In this document: positions 28,601-35,119 of the stretch, one piece after another
Layout of the letters: the number at the start of each line of letters is the position of its first letter
Numbering within the stretch: the first letter of the stretch is position 1
Position numbers and translations under genes: made by a program
Notes under the pieces: generated by a model
Seen by the model: the letters and a program-made list of their open reading frames with translations, nothing else
Told to the model about the DNA's origin: nothing
Database searches by the model: none
Assembly (NCBI GenBank): GCA_947455255.1
Contig: CANGOA010000012.1
Coordinates: 1-35,119 of the forward strand
Length of the DNA stretch: 35,119 bases
Direction of reading: 5' to 3'
Source: Flavobacteriia bacterium
GTDB taxonomy: Bacteria > Bacteroidota > Bacteroidia > Flavobacteriales_D > Crocinitomicaceae

Positions 28601-30018
28601 GTTTGACACCATCAGGGAGCCTGACTGTAACTGCACCAATCGGAGCATACACCTATAGTATCAACGGAGTGACATTTCAAGCAGGTCTACTCTTTTCAGG
28701 ATTAGTAAGTGGAAATTATACAGTAACGGCAAAAGATGCTATTGGATGTACCTCTACTAGTAATTTTACAATAAACGCAATACCTACTAATCCAGTTAAT
28801 CCTACATTAACTGTAACTCAGCCAACTTGTCAAATAAATACAGGTACCATTTTTATAACTTCACCACTTGGAGCATATACCTATAGTAAAGATGGAGTGA
28901 CTTTTCAGGCAAACACTTTTTTCAATGCTTTACCACCAAATGCTACATACATGATTACAGTAAAAGATGCAGGGGGATGTACCTCTACAGCACAAGCAAC
29001 TGTCAAACCATCATTAGCATTACCATCCACACCTACAGCGACGATTACACATGCAAGTTGTACTTCCGCAACTGGAAGTTTTATTGTTACAACTCCTTTA
29101 GCTGGAGGAAATTTATATTCCATAGATGGTTTAACTTATAAAGCAGGAACTTCCTTTACTGGACTTGTTCCAAACGGATACACTTTAACCGTTAAAAATA
29201 GTGATGGTTGTACTGCAAATAGTTTAATAACTATCAATGTTCCTCCCAATCCACCAGCAGCACCATTTGTTATACCAAAACAACCAGATTGTATTACTAA
29301 AACTGGAGAGATATCCATATTATCTCCTTTGGGTGCAGGATTTAGCTATAGTTTAGATAGTTTGACTTTTCAGTCAAGTGTTGACTTTGATTCTTTAGCA
29401 ACCGGTAAATATTCTGTTTATACAAAAGATGCCAATAATTGTGTTTCAAAATCGGTTTTTACAATAAACGCTCAACCGATTATTCCAAAAGCATCATTTA
29501 CATATACACCAACTGAATTAAACCTTTTAAATACTGTTGTCAATTTCACCAATCATTCATCAAATGCTACTTCATATAAATGGAATTTTGAAGATGGTAC
29601 TAAACTAAGTTCAGCTCTTAATCCAGTTCATGAATTCCCAGGGACACCAAATATATATTTCGTAAAATTAACCGCTTTCAATAATAATTGTTCAGACGAT
29701 ACGATAGTACCAATCACGATTATTGAAACACCAATTATTTACGTTCCAAATTCATTTACTCCAAATGGAGACGAAGTTAACAATACATTTTTTCCTGTAA
29801 TAGCAGGTGGTATAGCAAATGAAAATTACACACTATTTATTTTTAATCGTTGGGGTGAATTGTTGTTTGAATCACATAATAAAGATTATGGCTGGGATGG
29901 TACCTACGGTAATAAAATGTGCATGCCTGACACCTACATTTGGAAAATAGAGTATCGAGAAAATGCAGGGAATAAATTAAAGAAATACATGGTTGGTCAT
30001 GTGAACTTAATAAATTAA
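25651..30018 (+). CDS. Secreted CUB-like / 12x SprB-repeat protein with CHU_C sorting domain, 1455 aa
   Basis: The signal peptide is long (about 1-33), with a hydrophobic core after FKKY and a cleavage site near TTSYA. An unassigned beta-rich domain (34-165) precedes a CUB-like domain (about 169-280, key segments GGTFSDGAGNYG, GDNLYIYQGNS, GCLTFQF). An Ig-like domain then leads into twelve SprB-type repeats (363-1279, ~76 aa each), one PKD domain (KWNFEDGTKL) and CHU_C from about 1361 (YVPNSFTPNGDE, FNRWGELLFES). SprB of Flavobacterium johnsoniae is a mobile gliding adhesin carrying this repeat type. Similarity in repeat and sorting domain supports a surface adhesin; gliding itself is not shown. 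The stop lies 1 nt before the HMA gene, so the three genes form an operon. Confidence 0.85.
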   Translation: MTLFSSQLSSFKKYVFSLLLLLFLICFNTTSYACDKTSTTVNSVVNNGNGTYTVTFTSCMEPGDATGCTASLMIQFNAGTKILSTNKNTLTYLNGIVHTAGAITGNSNTLTWSGTSFCSTAAPSKNECFTISVVVNSNPTTFYTENGHSGCFHTANFPTVTNLTCTSSGGTFSDGAGNYGNDLNQTTIICPDNPGEKVQVNFTTPIDSKGSFGSCVVSGDNLYIYQGNSVGSGLVGMYCQNNSAPGLITSTDPSGCLTFQFITNSSGVATGFSTSVTCLCTTPVLSIHDPAAVCSPSTVDITAPAVTAGSNGGGTITYWTDPACTIPLGSPSAIATTGTYYIKAANGACKDSKAVHVTVNGPATPTATLTQPTCATPTGTITITAPLGAFTYNNNGGAFQAGTTFSGLAANTTYTIIAKDAGGCTSTANFTINAAPIPPSTPSATLTQPTCAIPTGTILITAPLGAYTYNINGGAFQAGTSFLGLTPNTYTVIVKDAGGCTSSANFTINAVPSGPVAPTTTLTQPTCISNTGTITITSPTGAGYTYSIDGSTFQAGTSFSGLSANTYTITVKDANGCTSTGSATLNNPPGAPASATTTLTQPSCALPTGTITVTAPLGAFTYSINGLAFQAGTSFSGLAPAIYTVTVKDAGGCTSTTNVTINAIPSSPIVPTFTLTQPTCMVNTGTITITAPLGAYTYSIDGVTFQAGTVFSGLAANSYTVTVKDAGGCIATSTAIINNPAGAPSTATTTLTQPTCLVNTGTITVTAPLGAYTYSIDGVTFQAGSIFSGLAPNTYTVSVKDGIGCTSTTNVTITVAPGAPAIPTLVVTNPTCGGATGNITVTAPFGAFTYSMDGLTFQAGTTFSGLAPNSYTITVKDGSGCTSTNTATINSAPLTPAIETSTLTQPNCLLATGTITITSPIGAYTYSIDGVTFQAGLVFSGLTPKTYTITVKNASNCTSTNTETILPVPSGPANPTATLQHPTCLTPSGSLTVTAPIGAYTYSINGVTFQAGLLFSGLVSGNYTVTAKDAIGCTSTSNFTINAIPTNPVNPTLTVTQPTCQINTGTIFITSPLGAYTYSKDGVTFQANTFFNALPPNATYMITVKDAGGCTSTAQATVKPSLALPSTPTATITHASCTSATGSFIVTTPLAGGNLYSIDGLTYKAGTSFTGLVPNGYTLTVKNSDGCTANSLITINVPPNPPAAPFVIPKQPDCITKTGEISILSPLGAGFSYSLDSLTFQSSVDFDSLATGKYSVYTKDANNCVSKSVFTINAQPIIPKASFTYTPTELNLLNTVVNFTNHSSNATSYKWNFEDGTKLSSALNPVHEFPGTPNIYFVKLTAFNNNCSDDTIVPITIIETPIIYVPNSFTPNGDEVNNTFFPVIAGGIANENYTLFIFNRWGELLFESHNKDYGWDGTYGNKMCMPDTYIWKIEYRENAGNKLKKYMVGHVNLIN
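26737..29487 (+). repeat. Twelve tandem SprB-type repeats (~76 aa)
   Basis: Each unit contains TLTQPTC, TGTITITAPLGAYTYSIDG, TFQAGTxFSGL, NTYTVTVKDAGGCTST and a Pro/Ala-rich linker. Two cysteines per unit (in QPTC and GGCT) are kept throughout, which fits one disulfide per repeat. Units 11 and 12 are the most diverged, next to the PKD domain. Confidence 0.9.
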
Positions 30019-30019
30019 C

Positions 30020-30514
30020 ATGAAGTCGCTATTTATATTTTTATTGATATTCTTCAGTATAAATTACAGTTATGCTGGATTTCGTTATTTAAAAATAGGA
30101 ATAGATGGACTTACATGTTCCGCATGCAGTAGATCTGTAGAGATGAAATTACGAAAACTAAGTTTTATCTACTCTGTTGAGATGGATTTAGAAAATACCG
30201 AAGGAAAAATAATCCTAAAAGAAAGTGAAACCATTCGGTTGGATGAAATTTGTTCGGCGGTAAAAGATGCAGGATTCTCTATACGTTTTTTGAAAGCTGA
30301 ATTAACTGATCCTATCACTACAAAGGAAAAATGCTTTGAAATAGATCACATTCAATTTCAGCTTTTATCTTATGATTCTTCCAAATTTATTCAAATTATT
30401 CACCCTTGTTTTCTTTCAAAAAAAGAATGGAAAAAGTATAAAATTATTGACACAAAATCCGACTGTTTTCAAACAGAATTTAAACTTTATTTGATTCATG
30501 TGGATGAAATATAG
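30020..30514 (+). CDS. Periplasmic heavy-metal-associated (HMA) domain protein
   Basis: 164 residues. A signal peptide (about 1-19, ending NYSYA) is followed by an HMA-like ferredoxin-fold domain (about 22-95). It has the metal-binding loop GLTCSACSRSVE (C33, C36) and a second family signature, AVKDAGFSI. The tail of about 65 residues has three more cysteines (in KEKCFE, IHPCFL and KSDCFQ) and matches no domain I know. HMA domains bind Cu(I), Hg(II) or Zn(II) and usually sit in P-type ATPases or cytosolic chaperones; a secreted one suggests periplasmic metal capture or transfer. Its ATG is 1 nt after the adhesin stop and its end overlaps the outer-membrane protein gene, so both neighbours are coupled to it. 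The metal is unknown. Confidence 0.82.
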   Translation: MKSLFIFLLIFFSINYSYAGFRYLKIGIDGLTCSACSRSVEMKLRKLSFIYSVEMDLENTEGKIILKESETIRLDEICSAVKDAGFSIRFLKAELTDPITTKEKCFEIDHIQFQLLSYDSSKFIQIIHPCFLSKKEWKKYKIIDTKSDCFQTEFKLYLIHVDEI

Positions 30515-31463
30515 GTTTATTTTAATAATGATAGCAATCCAATTCAAAGTGATTTCACAAGAATTGTTTCCATTAAGTGAACCCGCAAGCAATGTACCTA
30601 AAGGAGTTATTGGACTCCGAACATTCAATCAAACCTATAAAGAATTTGGAAGTCAAAAATTCATGTCAAATTTTAAAGTAATGTATGGTTTAAGTTCACG
30701 CTTAACAATCTCAGCCTCTATTACTCTTTCCAATCATCATAATGGATATTTACCATTAGATTTAATCACACATACACATCAAGGAAAAGTAACAAATTAT
30801 ATTACTAATAATGCAAAAAAGGGGTTAACTTATCCTTTAAATATAGCTGGCTTTTATTTCTATGGAAAATATCGTTTTTTGAGTATAGACAAAAAAAACG
30901 AACATTTTAGAATGGCAGCCTATGGTGAATTTTCAACAATAGACCAAGCACACGACGAAGCAGAGGCTTCCCTTATGGATGATTCTAAAGGAATTGGAGG
31001 AGGCATAATTACAACCTATTTAAAAAATCATTTTGCAACATCTCTAACACTTGGATATAACAAACCAGGAAAATATGAAGAACAAGTTAAGTATGAAAAT
31101 GAACCAACCATAACGCATACACAAATACAATATGGTCAATCTTTAAATTATTCCCTTTCTTTTGGCTATTTACTATACCCGAAAATTTACAAAAACTACG
31201 CACAACCAAATTTGAATATATACCTAGAGTTTGTAGGTAAAAACTATGACAAGGCAACCATTTATCAAAACGAAACACAACTCCACCCAACCAATAGCAC
31301 ATTAATACATGGGAACTATTTAGAGATTCATCCAGGTATACAAACCATAATCAATTCTAATCTTAGAATTGATTTTTCGGTAGGTTTTAACTTGATAAAC
31401 AAATCCTATATACATCAATATCCAATGTATACATTTAGTATACAACGTTATTTTTATCTTTAG
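30504..31463 (+). CDS. Outer-membrane beta-barrel protein, function unknown
   Basis: About 319 residues from ATG 30504, which directly begins a signal peptide (MKYRFILIMIAIQFKVISQ). An ATG at 30498 is also in frame and adds two residues. The body alternates short hydrophobic and polar stretches typical of a barrel (for example FYFYGKYRFLS and LNYSLSFGYLLY). It ends in FSIQRYFYL, with aromatic residues as in outer-membrane C-terminal strands. It resembles the broad transporter or MetA-like barrel group more than PorP/SprF, whose usual N-terminal signature I do not see. It overlaps the HMA gene by 11-17 nt, so translational coupling is likely and a role in moving the same metal across the outer membrane is a reasonable guess. 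Confidence 0.7.
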   Translation: MKYRFILIMIAIQFKVISQELFPLSEPASNVPKGVIGLRTFNQTYKEFGSQKFMSNFKVMYGLSSRLTISASITLSNHHNGYLPLDLITHTHQGKVTNYITNNAKKGLTYPLNIAGFYFYGKYRFLSIDKKNEHFRMAAYGEFSTIDQAHDEAEASLMDDSKGIGGGIITTYLKNHFATSLTLGYNKPGKYEEQVKYENEPTITHTQIQYGQSLNYSLSFGYLLYPKIYKNYAQPNLNIYLEFVGKNYDKATIYQNETQLHPTNSTLIHGNYLEIHPGIQTIINSNLRIDFSVGFNLINKSYIHQYPMYTFSIQRYFYL

Positions 31464-31476
31464 GAGTTTATGGTAA

Positions 31477-32208
31477 TCATTCTTTAATGCAACGAATAGA
31501 CAATCCTCTGTTTTTAGGGAATTGCGTGTAATCGATATAACTGCTTTCATTGGATAAGCCATAACAATAGGAAGTTGTAGCATCGTATTCAGTTGAAGTC
31601 CAGAAATAAGCTTCATGACCGATTGTGTGTCTTTTTAATTTATCATTACGATAATACCCTGGTAATCCAGTAAATCCAACGCTATTTGAAGCATAACTAT
31701 TTGGCGGATACCAATGGAGAGTATCTTTTTCTTTCAATTTTCCACCAGCCACGCTTTCACCACCAACAAACTGAATTAAGGAATCCCAATCTACATCTTT
31801 AGGCATTCTCCATCCTATGGGGCATACTCCCCTTTTATCTTTAACAACATTCCAAGTATAAAGTCTACCATAATTTGGGAGATAAATTTGATTTCCATTA
31901 TAAACCCATTGGTAAATCGCATTAAATTCGGAAGCTATATCTTTATTGTAAGGGGTCGTTGTCGGAATAGAGTCTCCGTTTTTAAATGTAGAAACACTTA
32001 AGTTTTCAGCCATCCAATATTGGTTACCAATTTTGACGGTTTTATAGACTTTTCCTTCGTGATCTGTTACTTCATTGTAAGAAATTGAAGGGTTAAATAA
32101 AATCGTAGAATTCACTTTAGTAGAACTTGTATCTTTAAGGATGATTACACCTTTCTTTTTACAAGCAAAAAGAAAAGTTATAAGAATAAAACAAAAGAAA
32201 CCTTTCAT
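31477..32208 (-). CDS. FISUMP-domain lipoprotein (second of a tandem pair)
   Basis: About 243 residues from the ATG at 32208, which begins a lipoprotein signal MKGFFCFILITFLFAC with the lipobox Cys at 16. An upstream ATG at 32226 would put residues before the signal and overlap the previous gene, so I reject it. The body is a FISUMP (Fibrobacter succinogenes major paralogous) domain. Visible signatures are VKIGNQYWMAENLSV, GRLYTWNVV, CPIGWRMPKDVDWDSL, VAGGKLKE, FWTSTEYD and the end LSIRCIKE. These domains are common in surface or exported proteins of Bacteroidota and Fibrobacteres; their biochemical role is not known. The start is 1 nt after the stop of its paralogue, so the two are co-transcribed. 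It converges with the outer-membrane gene, with a 13-nt gap and no clear terminator. Confidence 0.87.
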   Translation of the reverse strand: MKGFFCFILITFLFACKKKGVIILKDTSSTKVNSTILFNPSISYNEVTDHEGKVYKTVKIGNQYWMAENLSVSTFKNGDSIPTTTPYNKDIASEFNAIYQWVYNGNQIYLPNYGRLYTWNVVKDKRGVCPIGWRMPKDVDWDSLIQFVGGESVAGGKLKEKDTLHWYPPNSYASNSVGFTGLPGYYRNDKLKRHTIGHEAYFWTSTEYDATTSYCYGLSNESSYIDYTQFPKNRGLSIRCIKE

Positions 32209-32209
32209 A

Positions 32210-32971
32210 TTATTTATTAGAAACACATCTTATAGAAAGAGCAGCTTTTTTAGATTTAGAAACTTTATAGGTTTTAATCGATCCAGCAAATAAGACATAT
32301 CCAAAAGCACAATCGTTGTGATCTGGATCTTCAGTTGCAGACCAATACATCCCAAATTTTAACTGATCGATAAATGATGCAAATTCCGTTTTATAACCAC
32401 CACCAACACCAGTAAAATTAGTCGAATTAGTAGCACCAACATTCGGAATTTCCCACATAGTTGAATCCATGCTTTTTAATTTACCTCCTGCTATTTCATA
32501 CCCACCTAAAAATGTCATTAATTTTTCCCAATCACTTTCTGTGGGTACATGCCATCCTTGTGGACAAACATTTCTCGTTTCAACAACATACCCAGTATAT
32601 AACCTACCGAAATCTCTTTGTGAAGCACCACCTTGGTAGCGCCAATAATATGCCAAAGTATCTGGATAGTATGAAACTCCATCTTTATTCACAGGTGAAC
32701 GATATAAAATTGAGCTATCAAGAGGAAAAAGTGTTCTAAGAGAATCAGAAACTAGTTGGTGATTTTTGTCAAAAACATTGTCAGAATATCTTACAGTTTT
32801 CAAATTATCAACCATCCAAGTTTGACTACCTATTCTAATTGCATTATACGAATTTCCGCATTTATCTTTAACTGTAGAAAACGAAACAGAATTTGTTTTT
32901 TTAGGTGTAACTTTCGGTTCACACGAAAAAAGTACAATTGAAAGCATTAAGAGATAAAGAATTTTATTCAT
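32210..32971 (-). CDS. FISUMP-domain lipoprotein (first of a tandem pair)
   Basis: About 253 residues. I place the start at ATG 32971, which opens MNKILYLLMLSIVLFSC, a lipoprotein signal with lipobox Cys at 17; the in-frame TTG 6 nt upstream is less likely. The FISUMP domain shows IRIGSQTWMVDNLKT, GRLYTGYVV, CPQGWHVPTESDWEKL, IAGGKLKS, YWSATEDPDHN and LSIRCVSNK. It is clearly paralogous to the next gene but far from identical, so the duplication is old. It carries a longer insert after DNLKT than its paralogue. The start lies 39 nt after the stop of the M61 peptidase gene on the same strand, so read-through from that gene is possible. Confidence 0.87.
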   Translation of the reverse strand: MNKILYLLMLSIVLFSCEPKVTPKKTNSVSFSTVKDKCGNSYNAIRIGSQTWMVDNLKTVRYSDNVFDKNHQLVSDSLRTLFPLDSSILYRSPVNKDGVSYYPDTLAYYWRYQGGASQRDFGRLYTGYVVETRNVCPQGWHVPTESDWEKLMTFLGGYEIAGGKLKSMDSTMWEIPNVGATNSTNFTGVGGGYKTEFASFIDQLKFGMYWSATEDPDHNDCAFGYVLFAGSIKTYKVSKSKKAALSIRCVSNK

Positions 32972-33010
32972 TTTCAATATGGATTATACGTAAAAATAAG
33001 GCAAACCAAT

Positions 33011-34720
33011 TTACTTAGACCAAATTTCGAAACATTTTTTCTGATTTTCAGATTTATTTTCAAGGTCAACAATAAAATAATCGGGATAATATACCTGATC
33101 ATCCAATACTATTTTTAAACTCAAAAATACACTTTTACGTTTTACTAAAATTTCGATTTCATCATTTTTAAAATAGTTTAACCAAGCATCTATATTTCCT
33201 AGTGCATCCATCCCATTTACTGCAATCAGTTCGTCTTCTAACATGATTCCAGCAATATCAGCAGGTGAATCTAGATATATTGACTTGACCACAAAATAAT
33301 TACCTTGAAGCAATGCTTTAATACCAAGTTTAGATTGAGAGATTTTATCATTTGCTTTAGAATTCATTTTCAACCCTAACGATTCAAAACTTTCATTTAG
33401 AATTTGTGTAAAGTCAGTTGTTCCATGAACATATTTTTCAAACAACACATCGAATGAAGTTCCTGCAAATTTCTCAAGAGTTTGTTTATAATCCGCTTCA
33501 GAAACGCCTTTATTTTTATGATAAAATTCTTCGTATAAATAACGCATGACGTCATCCAGAGAATATTTTCCTTCAGAATTTTTAATTATAAATACATCAA
33601 AAATGAAAGATAATAAACAGCCTTCCGTATAAATTGAAACCTTTCTATTAGGAGCACCCGGCACATAACCGTCTAACCAGGTATCAAAAGAAGATTGGGC
33701 AACCGAATAATTCAAACGAGCAGGATTATCAAAATGTTTTTGAAGTTGTGCATTCATTTCACTCAAATATTCCTTCAAATCAAACACATCGCTTTTATAC
33801 AAAAACAAATCTCCCATATAGGTAGTTACTCCTTCACATAACAATCCTAACTCTGAATAATTTTCTTTGGTGAAATCATAAGGTAACATTTCGATTGGTC
33901 GAATTGCCTTCACATTCCAAGTATGATATAATTCATGTGAACTCACACCCAATAAATCTGTATATACCTCTTTAAATATAGAATAACTTGGACCTAATAG
34001 AAGAACTGTAGAACGACAGTGTTCAACCCCATGATATGCTCTAAACGGAACAATTTGAGTCAAAAAATGATATTCTTCCACGGGAAAGGTTCCGAATTTC
34101 TCTATTTGTTTTTCGGTAAATGCAGTAAAATCAGGAATTAATTTTTCCCAATCTACTTTTACCTCACCTTGAAACCAAACATGAAAAACTACTTCGTCAA
34201 CTACATACGAATTGTGTTGTAAGCTATTTGAACAAATGAAAGGAGAATCAGCTAACTCATCAAAATTTTGTGCAAATAAGGTATGTTTTTGCATCTCCAT
34301 AGAACAAGCAATTGCGTAGTCTTCAGGAATTTTTAAATCAACAATAACTCCTTCCATTTCACGACCTACAACATATGTACAACAGTTGACTGGGTTTACA
34401 TATAACTGATCTTCCGAAAGAAATGTAGAACCAGCATTTAAATCTGTTGCGTAATAAGCATATTCTACACGTACAATATTTGCTTGATTAGTAATAACTT
34501 CCCAGCAATCTTTTGTTACTTTTTTGAAACTCAACAACTCATTATTTTCGTTAACAACACGAAATCCTTTGATGTTCTTAGCGAAATTACCTAATTCATA
34601 GCGACCAGGTCTCCAAGAAGGTAATTGTATTTTCTCTACCGCATTAGTGGGTTCAAATTGCATCGAGAATTGAATGTATTGTGCTGAAGGATTTTCAGTT
34701 GAAAGTGTATAGTGAATCAT
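33011..34720 (-). CDS. M61-family metallopeptidase with PDZ domain
   Basis: 569 residues with no signal peptide (MIHYTLSTENPSAQ), so probably cytosolic. An N-terminal beta-rich domain (about 1-180, with LPSWRPGRYELGNFAKN) is typical of the family. The thermolysin-like catalytic core carries the zinc motif HELYHTWN (H262, E263, H266) and the third ligand in LLCEGVTTY (E296). A PDZ domain covers about 465-540, including DSPADIAGIMLEDELIAVNG. Known M61 enzymes are glycyl aminopeptidases with broad substrate range; the physiological substrate here is unknown. All catalytic residues are present and the length is normal for the family. Confidence 0.93.
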   Translation of the reverse strand: MIHYTLSTENPSAQYIQFSMQFEPTNAVEKIQLPSWRPGRYELGNFAKNIKGFRVVNENNELLSFKKVTKDCWEVITNQANIVRVEYAYYATDLNAGSTFLSEDQLYVNPVNCCTYVVGREMEGVIVDLKIPEDYAIACSMEMQKHTLFAQNFDELADSPFICSNSLQHNSYVVDEVVFHVWFQGEVKVDWEKLIPDFTAFTEKQIEKFGTFPVEEYHFLTQIVPFRAYHGVEHCRSTVLLLGPSYSIFKEVYTDLLGVSSHELYHTWNVKAIRPIEMLPYDFTKENYSELGLLCEGVTTYMGDLFLYKSDVFDLKEYLSEMNAQLQKHFDNPARLNYSVAQSSFDTWLDGYVPGAPNRKVSIYTEGCLLSFIFDVFIIKNSEGKYSLDDVMRYLYEEFYHKNKGVSEADYKQTLEKFAGTSFDVLFEKYVHGTTDFTQILNESFESLGLKMNSKANDKISQSKLGIKALLQGNYFVVKSIYLDSPADIAGIMLEDELIAVNGMDALGNIDAWLNYFKNDEIEILVKRKSVFLSLKIVLDDQVYYPDYFIVDLENKSENQKKCFEIWSK

Positions 34721-34789
34721 AGTTGAAGTTTTGATATGTAAATATAATGATTTTCAACTTGTAGATTAGAGAGGTATTGTTTTTGTTAG

Positions 34790-35119
34790 CATTAAGAAAT
34801 ATTGAAGTTGAGGGTGATTTTAGTTGAATTAAGTTACATGGGGAGACCTTAATACTTTTTTTCACCATTGAGATTTATTGAGAAATTAAGGAATGAGTAG
34901 AGATTGATTTAGTTGCATTGAGAGGCCTTCGATCTTGTTTGGTTCACAATGGATAAAATAAGAAATTGAAGATGCGTAATGATATTGATTTGTAATTATC
35001 AAACTAATTCAAATCTCAATTTCTTAATGGTAAAACACACTCCATAAAGCAAAGCAAAATTCTTAATGAACCTATTACATCCCTATCATCCTAAATTTCT
35101 AAATTTCTTAATGGTAAAA
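34790..35119. repeat. Degenerate repeat cluster in a gene-free region
   Basis: I see no gene in 34721-35119. Related words recur every 80-90 nt: attaagaaatattgaag (34791), attgagaaattaagga (from 34876) and ataagaaattgaaga (from 34958). TTTAGTTG is shared at 34819 and 34908, and GAgaCCTT/GAggCCTT at 34843 and 34922. Further right, the 18-mer aatttcttaatggtaaaa occurs exactly twice (35018-35035 and 35102-35119); it is roughly the inverse of caccattgag...gagaaatt at 34863. The array may continue beyond the right edge. Confidence 0.6.

Noticed and set aside
26737-29487. Regularly spaced direct repeats that could suggest a CRISPR-like array
   Set aside because: The period is about 228 nt, the repeats are coding and in frame throughout, and they translate to SprB repeats; there are no short spacers and no cas genes.

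Overview
This window looks like chromosomal DNA from a low-GC Bacteroidota, most likely Flavobacteriales. Fluviicola or another Crocinitomicaceae is possible, but that placement is inference. The support is four giant proteins ending in the type B sorting domain of the type IX secretion system (T9SS), a PD40/TPR protein, SprB repeats, FISUMP lipoproteins, AT-rich intergenic DNA without obvious Shine-Dalgarno sites, and a Bacteroidota-style TAnnTTTG box before the tRNA.

Left part (1-5625), mostly housekeeping: the 3' end of a 2-oxo-acid dehydrogenase E2 gene with its terminator; a secreted TPR + PD40 beta-propeller protein that lacks the usual OmpA anchor; a DnaQ-like exonuclease abutting a fumarylacetoacetate-hydrolase-family enzyme; tRNA-His(GTG) with its own terminator; and prfC.

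Centre (5643-30018), about 24 kb: four consecutive same-strand genes for secreted mosaic proteins of 1969, about 3093, 1451 and 1455 residues. Each has a signal peptide, a different N-terminal module (PPC-like plus P-domain; nine PPC-like repeats plus a jelly-roll-like domain; lamin-tail domain; CUB-like domain), long arrays of Ig-like, SprB or FN3-like repeats, one or two PKD domains and a CHU_C domain. Each gene is preceded by the same bipartite element, AAGCAAC, then 16-17 nt, then GTTTATT or a close variant. I read it as a promoter for an ECF-type sigma factor or a common activator site. It suggests that the four surface proteins form one regulon even though they do not share a transcript.

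The last giant gene is followed after 1 nt by a periplasmic heavy-metal-associated (HMA) domain protein, whose gene overlaps one for an outer-membrane beta-barrel protein. A metal-related envelope pair is therefore co-transcribed with an adhesin-like protein.

Right part (31477-35119), minus strand: two adjacent FISUMP lipoproteins, an M61-family metallopeptidase with a PDZ domain, and then about 400 nt without a gene that hold a degenerate repeat cluster and an 18-nt exact repeat.
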